Source of the DNA: Bacteroidales bacterium
GTDB taxonomy: Bacteria > Bacteroidota > Bacteroidia > Bacteroidales > UBA932
Assembly: GCA_023227835.1 (NCBI GenBank)
Contig: JALOCI010000057.1
Location: 1-15,661, forward strand
Length of the DNA: 15,661 nucleotides
Direction: 5' to 3'
Made by a program: the position numbers and the translations under genes. Shown in pieces: positions 12,602-15,661 of this stretch. The notes beneath the pieces are model-generated. The model saw only the letters and a list, made by a program, of their open reading frames with translations. It did not search any database and was not told the origin of the DNA. Every line of letters begins with the position of its first letter. The stretch's first letter is position 1.

Positions 12602-12756
12602 CACGCCTCGTCGTCGCTGTCGGCCGCCTTGATGGTCTGATAGGCGACGTACGCGCCGCTCGCGATCGACAAGATGATCCCGATGATGAACATCACGCAG
12701 AAGAACACGAGGATGTTCTTGATGGTGTGGATGTCGCCGCTGTGTCCTTCGCTCAT
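12601..12756 (-). CDS. gp29: 51-residue membrane protein
   Basis: From ATG 12756 with GGGGTGAG upstream; ends in the TGATG shared with gp30. A short polar N-terminus (SEGHSGDIHTIKN) is followed by a long hydrophobic helix (about 14-38, FFCVMFIIGIILSIA) and an acidic tail (ADSDDEA). No family. It lies in the lysis/membrane block, four bases after gp28, and could be a small holin partner or virion membrane protein. Confidence 0.8.
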   Translation of the reverse strand: MSEGHSGDIHTIKNILVFFCVMFIIGIILSIASGAYVAYQTIKAADSDDEA

Positions 12757-12760
12757 GAGC

Positions 12761-12952
12761 TCACCCCTTTGCCGCGGCCGCGCCGCCCGCCGCGCCGGCG
12801 GACGCGTGGCGCTGGTAGATGAACACCGCCGCGATCGCGACGAGGACGAGCGCGATGACGGCGATCGTCACCGCCTCGCGGAGCCATCGGATGTCCCGCG
12901 CGATCCCGACGAAGAGCTGCTCGGCCGCGATCTCCCTGTCGTTCTCGTTCAT
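12761..12952 (-). CDS. gp28: 63-residue membrane protein
   Basis: From ATG 12952 (AAGGA about ten bases upstream). An acidic N-terminal helix (1-26) leads into one transmembrane helix (about 27-46) ending IYQRH, and an Ala/Gly-rich tail. The start overlaps as ATGA with the small ORF nested in the lysin gene. Role unknown; a spanin- or holin-like accessory of the lysis block is possible. Confidence 0.82.
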   Translation of the reverse strand: MNENDREIAAEQLFVGIARDIRWLREAVTIAVIALVLVAIAAVFIYQRHASAGAAGGAAAAKG

Positions 12953-13050
12953 GCGTCAGCCGTCCTTCCTTCCGTCGCGAGGACAAGCGCCACTCCGATT
13001 GCGATCAGCACAGCAGCGAGCACGAGCACTATCACCGGCAGCCTCGGCAC
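12949..13050 (-). CDS. gp27: candidate 33-residue membrane peptide nested in the lysin gene end
   Basis: In another frame of the last 30 codons of gp26, GTG 13050 opens MPRLP followed by an uninterrupted hydrophobic helix (VIVLVLAAVLIAIGVALVL) and ATEGRTADA. Its TGA overlaps the gp28 ATG as ATGA, like most junctions here. The gp26 frame over the same bases reads as composition-driven Arg/Ala/Cys. No clear ribosome site precedes the GTG. Alternatives: a frameshifted C-terminal membrane anchor of gp26, or chance. Confidence 0.5.
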   Translation of the reverse strand: MPRLPVIVLVLAAVLIAIGVALVLATEGRTADA

Positions 13051-13678
13051 CGTCGCCGGCGTCCGGAAAGGGACTCGGGATCGGAGCCTCCCCGCGATCC
13101 TTCCTGGCGGCCGACACGACGGCCCTTGCGTGCACGAACGGTCTCAGATCGGTCTTGCCGTCGTGGTTCCCGTCGAACGTCGCCGGCGTCGTCGCCTCGA
13201 GCTGTGCGAACGTCGGGCTCGCGCCGCCGTGGCTGGCCCTGTAGGCCGCGATCGCGTCCTTCGTGTTCTTGGGACCCCAGCCGTAGTAGAGGTCGGTCCA
13301 GAGGTCGTTGGAGGCCTTCGCGTCGGGCACAGACCAGGTGCTCGTCTCCTTGCGTCCGGACGCGAGGAGCCAGGCGATCGCGCGGATCTGGCCCGAGGCC
13401 ATGGACGGGTCGATCAGGTCGTCCCAGGTGAGCTCGTGCCCGGCGTTCGCGGCGTTGTAGCTCTTGAGCGTCTTCCCCGCGAACTGCCCGAGGCCCCTGC
13501 AGCCGGAGTGGCTGATCGCCGTCGGGTCACCGCCGCCCGGGCACGCCTTGGACTTGCTTTCGTGCGCGATGACCGCGAGGACGTCGGACTCGTCGAGGCG
13601 CACGCCGTAGCGCGCGGCCGCCCACGCGGCGTGCTGCCGCGCGAGCGATCGCCACCTCTCGACGGTCGTCGCGAACAC
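12956..13678 (-). CDS. gp26: lytic transglycosylase-like endolysin
   Basis: 240 residues, starting GTG 13678, which overlaps the gp25 stop as TAGTG (weak ribosome site). SLT/lysozyme-fold signatures: VIAHES with Glu40 as candidate catalytic acid, then SHSGCRGLGQF (57-66), DPSMASGQIRAIAWLL (90-105) and a late YGWGP..TKDAIAAYRASHGG segment. It should cleave the glycan strands of peptidoglycan for lysis or entry. Residues 169-177 (DGNHDGKTD) match the calcium loop of EF-hand/dockerin modules. The last 35 residues are low quality and overlap a membrane-coding frame (12949..13050). No signal peptide, so export would need a holin, in keeping with gp23/gp25 upstream. Confidence 0.82.
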   Translation of the reverse strand: MFATTVERWRSLARQHAAWAAARYGVRLDESDVLAVIAHESKSKACPGGGDPTAISHSGCRGLGQFAGKTLKSYNAANAGHELTWDDLIDPSMASGQIRAIAWLLASGRKETSTWSVPDAKASNDLWTDLYYGWGPKNTKDAIAAYRASHGGASPTFAQLEATTPATFDGNHDGKTDLRPFVHARAVVSAARKDRGEAPIPSPFPDAGDGAEAAGDSARARCCADRNRSGACPRDGRKDG

Positions 13679-13860
13679 TATTGCACTACATCCGTCGTCC
13701 GGAGCCAGATGTTGATCAGACCGACTCCGGCGAGGATCCCAGACATCGCGGCCGGAGCTGCAGGCGTGAACAACGTCGCCAAGCCCGTGACGATGGAGGC
13801 GACCCCGATCCAGACCGTCTTCATCTTGTACCAGGGCTTTTTCGATCTCGTTCCGCTCAT
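13678..13860 (-). CDS. gp25: holin-like small membrane protein
   Basis: 60 residues from ATG 13860 with GAGG upstream, directly abutting the gp24 stop. The sequence KKPWYKMKTVWIGV, a hydrophobic helix, a PAAPAA turn, a second hydrophobic stretch and INIWLRTTD resembles a common family of small phage membrane proteins often found next to endolysins. Two membrane passes (about 16-31 and 37-53). It lies immediately before the transglycosylase, so a holin or lysis-timing role is likely. Confidence 0.72.
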   Translation of the reverse strand: MSGTRSKKPWYKMKTVWIGVASIVTGLATLFTPAAPAAMSGILAGVGLINIWLRTTDVVQ

Positions 13861-13977
13861 CTACTTCCTCTTCTTCCTCGGCCGCGGCGGCCGCCGGTCG
13901 TAGGAGCGGACGTGCACCCGCTTCGCCTTCGGAAACGAGAGCTCCGTCTGCCGCCCGTTTTTCTTCCTCTTGGCCAT
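13861..13977 (-). CDS. gp24: 38-residue highly basic peptide
   Basis: From ATG 13977 with AAGGA upstream, four bases after the gp23 stop. Nearly half the residues are Lys/Arg (ends RRPPRPRKKRK). Such peptides bind DNA or RNA electrostatically. It could condense the genome inside the virion or contact the membrane surface. No family; short, but the ribosome site and the fit between gp23 and gp25 support it. Confidence 0.72.
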   Translation of the reverse strand: MAKRKKNGRQTELSFPKAKRVHVRSYDRRPPRPRKKRK

Positions 13978-13981
13978 CTCT

Positions 13982-14185
13982 TCATCCTTTGATGTTGAGG
14001 GTGATGAAGCCGATGATCGTCGCGACCAGGATCCCGATCATCGTGCGCTTCGTCCACGTCACGTCCGAGGCGAGCCCCACGAGCTGCTTCTCGATGTTCT
14101 TGAAGCGCTCCTCGAACAGCTTCACGAACCCGTCGACGCGCGCCTCGAGCACGTCGACGCGGACGGTTTGTTCGCCGCCGGGCAT
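13982..14185 (-). CDS. gp23: XhlA-like coiled-coil membrane protein (lysis)
   Basis: 67 residues from ATG 14185, overlapping the spike stop as TGATG. Residues 6-40 form an amphipathic heptad-like helix (DVLEARVDGFVKLFEERFKNIEKQ), then W44 and a C-terminal transmembrane helix (about 48-64). This order, coiled coil followed by a membrane helix, is that of the XhlA/hemolysin family of phage membrane-associated lysis proteins. It heads the lysis block after the spike. Alternatively a virion membrane protein that trimerises below the spike. Confidence 0.7.
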   Translation of the reverse strand: MPGGEQTVRVDVLEARVDGFVKLFEERFKNIEKQLVGLASDVTWTKRTMIGILVATIIGFITLNIKG

Positions 14186-15603
14186 CACGCGCAGCGCAGC
14201 AGGTCGGCGCCCAGGGCGTCGGTGACGTAGCCGCCGGCGGCCGGCCAGGCGTCCGACTTGACCGCCGGATCCATCTCGGCGATGTACGCCGCCTGCCCAG
14301 CCGTCGCGCCCTTGAACCCGGCGCAGTCGTCGTTCGTGAACACGTGCGAGCCGCGGCCCCAGAAGAGCGCGCTGTCGGTCGTCCCCGCGGCGTCGCACGT
14401 CGACGTGGCGCCGAGCCGCACGGTGGAACCGCCGCGCGCCCCCAGCGCGTACGCGCACACGCCGATCGAGTACTCGAGCACGTCCCAGCTGCCACGCGTG
14501 ACGGTGACGGCCTCGTCGCCGGGTTGCGCTCCGATCGTCATCGCGGACGCGGATCCACCGTCGGAGACGAGCTGGAGCTGTGTCGCGGATCCGTCGAACA
14601 CGAGCGAGCCCGACGAGCTCACCACGGTACCCGTGCAGCTCGTGCCCGAGATGCGCACGTCACCGCTCGTGTAGATCGCGCCGTCACGCACGAGCGGAGT
14701 TGTCACGATCAGCCCGACCTGTGCCGGCGTTCCCAGGTTCGCGATCCCCGTCCCGCCCTCGACGACGTAGTCCTGCGCGATGCACTGCGTCTGGTTGATG
14801 CTCACGTTCTGGACGGCCACGCCGGCGGCCGAGCTCTCGATCACGACGAAGTCGAGGTTCAGACTGTCGTACTGGTCGGGCGTGCCGTGCAGCCTGACCC
14901 GGCCGGTCGTCGAGCCGGACGCGAGCAGCCGCAGGTTCGAGATCACCTCGTGGCACTGCCCATGGGTGACCGCGTCGAAGTAGTCGCTGTCCGAGTCGTA
15001 GTCGATGTCAGCCCCGTCGAGCGTCACGCTGACGCTCGGCCGGATGATCTCGAGCGTGTCGCCGTTCGTCACGCCGCCGCCGAACGGATCGGCCTCGATC
15101 CAGATCGTGTCGGTGGCGTTGTCGATCACGCGGAAGGTGTAGCCGGGGTTTCCACCCGCCGCGAGGACGCGCACGAACCACCCGCGGAACTCCTTGGCCG
15201 TGAGCCCGCCGGCGCCGATTGTGATTTTCTGATAGGAGAAGCCGACCGCCGACGCGGCCGTCACGGCGTGCGGCCCGCCGTGGACCGCCTTCACCTCCGG
15301 CGCGCCGACGCCGTAGATCTGGATCGACCCGGCCCCCAGGAACCTGTGCTGCTTGAGCGAGCCCCAGCGCTCGGCCGTCGTGAGGCTGCCGAGAATCCGC
15401 ACCTGCACGTTGTGGGCGACCGACTCGGCGATGCGCCGCTCAACGCGCTCCTTCGTGAGGTACGGCGCCGCGAGGGTGCCCTTGCCGTTCTGGTCGTCGC
15501 CGGTCGGCGAGACGTGGAGCACCAGGTCATTTTTCGTGCGCTCGAGGTCCTCGCGGTAATGGTCGTAGCACTTCAGGACGACGTCTCTCTCTGCGTGGTT
15601 CAT
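14185..15603 (-). CDS. gp22: right-handed beta-helix spike / receptor-binding protein
   Basis: 472 residues from ATG 15603 with AAGGAG upstream. An N-terminal helix (about 1-26) may attach to the virion. Then comes the typical opening of pectate-lyase-like beta-helices, LHVSPTGDDQNGKGTLAAPYLT (29-50), followed by many short beta strands with Gly/Asn/Ser turns to about residue 410 and a C-terminal region ending LRCA. Such proteins form trimeric spikes that bind, and sometimes cleave, surface polysaccharide; no catalytic residues can be assigned by eye. No tail genes exist here, so it probably sits on capsid vertices. The gene spans the circle junction, and its first 155 bases recur at 1..155. 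Confidence 0.8.
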   Translation of the reverse strand: MNHAERDVVLKCYDHYREDLERTKNDLVLHVSPTGDDQNGKGTLAAPYLTKERVERRIAESVAHNVQVRILGSLTTAERWGSLKQHRFLGAGSIQIYGVGAPEVKAVHGGPHAVTAASAVGFSYQKITIGAGGLTAKEFRGWFVRVLAAGGNPGYTFRVIDNATDTIWIEADPFGGGVTNGDTLEIIRPSVSVTLDGADIDYDSDSDYFDAVTHGQCHEVISNLRLLASGSTTGRVRLHGTPDQYDSLNLDFVVIESSAAGVAVQNVSINQTQCIAQDYVVEGGTGIANLGTPAQVGLIVTTPLVRDGAIYTSGDVRISGTSCTGTVVSSSGSLVFDGSATQLQLVSDGGSASAMTIGAQPGDEAVTVTRGSWDVLEYSIGVCAYALGARGGSTVRLGATSTCDAAGTTDSALFWGRGSHVFTNDDCAGFKGATAGQAAYIAEMDPAVKSDAWPAAGGYVTDALGADLLRCA

Positions 15604-15661
15604 GGCTCACTCCTTCATCAGCGGCACGAACTCGATGAGCTCGAGCCGCACGCGACCAGCG
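15449..15661. repeat. Terminal direct repeat, right copy
   Basis: Second copy of the 213-bp end sequence (see 1..213). The single mismatch (T at 15534 versus C at 86) lies in a T/C run within gp22. It could be a population variant or an error near a contig end. Confidence 0.93.
15607..15661 (-). CDS. gp21 3' end, duplicated by contig overlap (partial)
   Basis: The last 17 codons and stop of gp21, repeated from 159..213 because the contig overlaps itself. Not an independent gene. Confidence 0.8.
   Translation of the reverse strand, partial: AGRVRLELIEFVPLMKE

Noticed and set aside
1..15661. tRNA genes, CRISPR arrays, insertion sequences, integrase or attachment site
   Set aside because: No cloverleaf, regular spaced repeats, transposase or recombinase motifs were seen on either strand.

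Overview
This window looks like one complete, circularly closed genome of a small dsDNA bacteriophage (or plasmid-like virus) with an internal membrane. The first 213 bases recur as the last 213 (1..213 = 15449..15661, one mismatch), so the unique length is 15,448 bp. Base composition is very GC-rich by eye. There is no tail, terminase, DNA polymerase or integrase gene. Instead there is a HerA/FtsK-type packaging ATPase candidate (3827..4669), a beta-rich capsid-protein candidate (2050..3174), a beta-helix spike (14185..15603), a lysis block and about fourteen short proteins with one or two membrane segments. That set resembles tecti-, cortico- and other double-jelly-roll phages. The host may be a myxobacterium-like (Myxococcota) bacterium: a sigma-region-4-like protein of a kind I associate with that group and a Cys-rich secreted lipoprotein point there, but this is inference.

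Layout. About 30 genes lie on the minus strand as one nearly unbroken train, most junctions overlapping by 1-16 bp (ATGA, TGATG, TAATG, TAGTG) or separated by under 25 bp. A good sigma70-type promoter (-35 TTGACA at 10208..10213, -10 TATAGT at 10184..10189) sits upstream of the first gene. In transcription order I number them gp1-gp30: early/regulatory genes gp1-gp8 (9987 to 6036; zinc-ribbon protein, sigma-like protein, coiled coil, probable DNA-binding/replication protein); gp9, a DUF2829/Tad2 anti-Thoeris protein (5731..6033); morphogenesis genes gp10-gp21 (5738 to 159; Pro/Ala-rich membrane protein, ATPase, helical protein, capsid candidate, membrane proteins). After the circle junction come gp22 spike, gp23-gp29 (XhlA-like protein, basic peptide, holin-like protein, lytic transglycosylase with a nested membrane ORF, two small membrane proteins) and gp30, a 574-residue Trp-rich protein, ending at 10877.

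The only plus-strand gene (gp31, 10569..10880) encodes a secreted Cys-rich protein and is convergent with gp30; both stop codons lie within one CTAG. The 580 bp between gp1 and gp31 (9988..10568) hold no convincing gene but contain the promoter, an operator-like palindrome, several hairpins and a G8 run. This is the best candidate for a control/origin region.

How the genes may work together (inference): one long transcript would yield replication and regulatory proteins first, then capsid, membrane and ATPase proteins, then spike and lysis proteins. gp9 would neutralise Thoeris NAD-derived signalling, and gp31 could act in the host envelope as a lysogenic-conversion or accessory gene.
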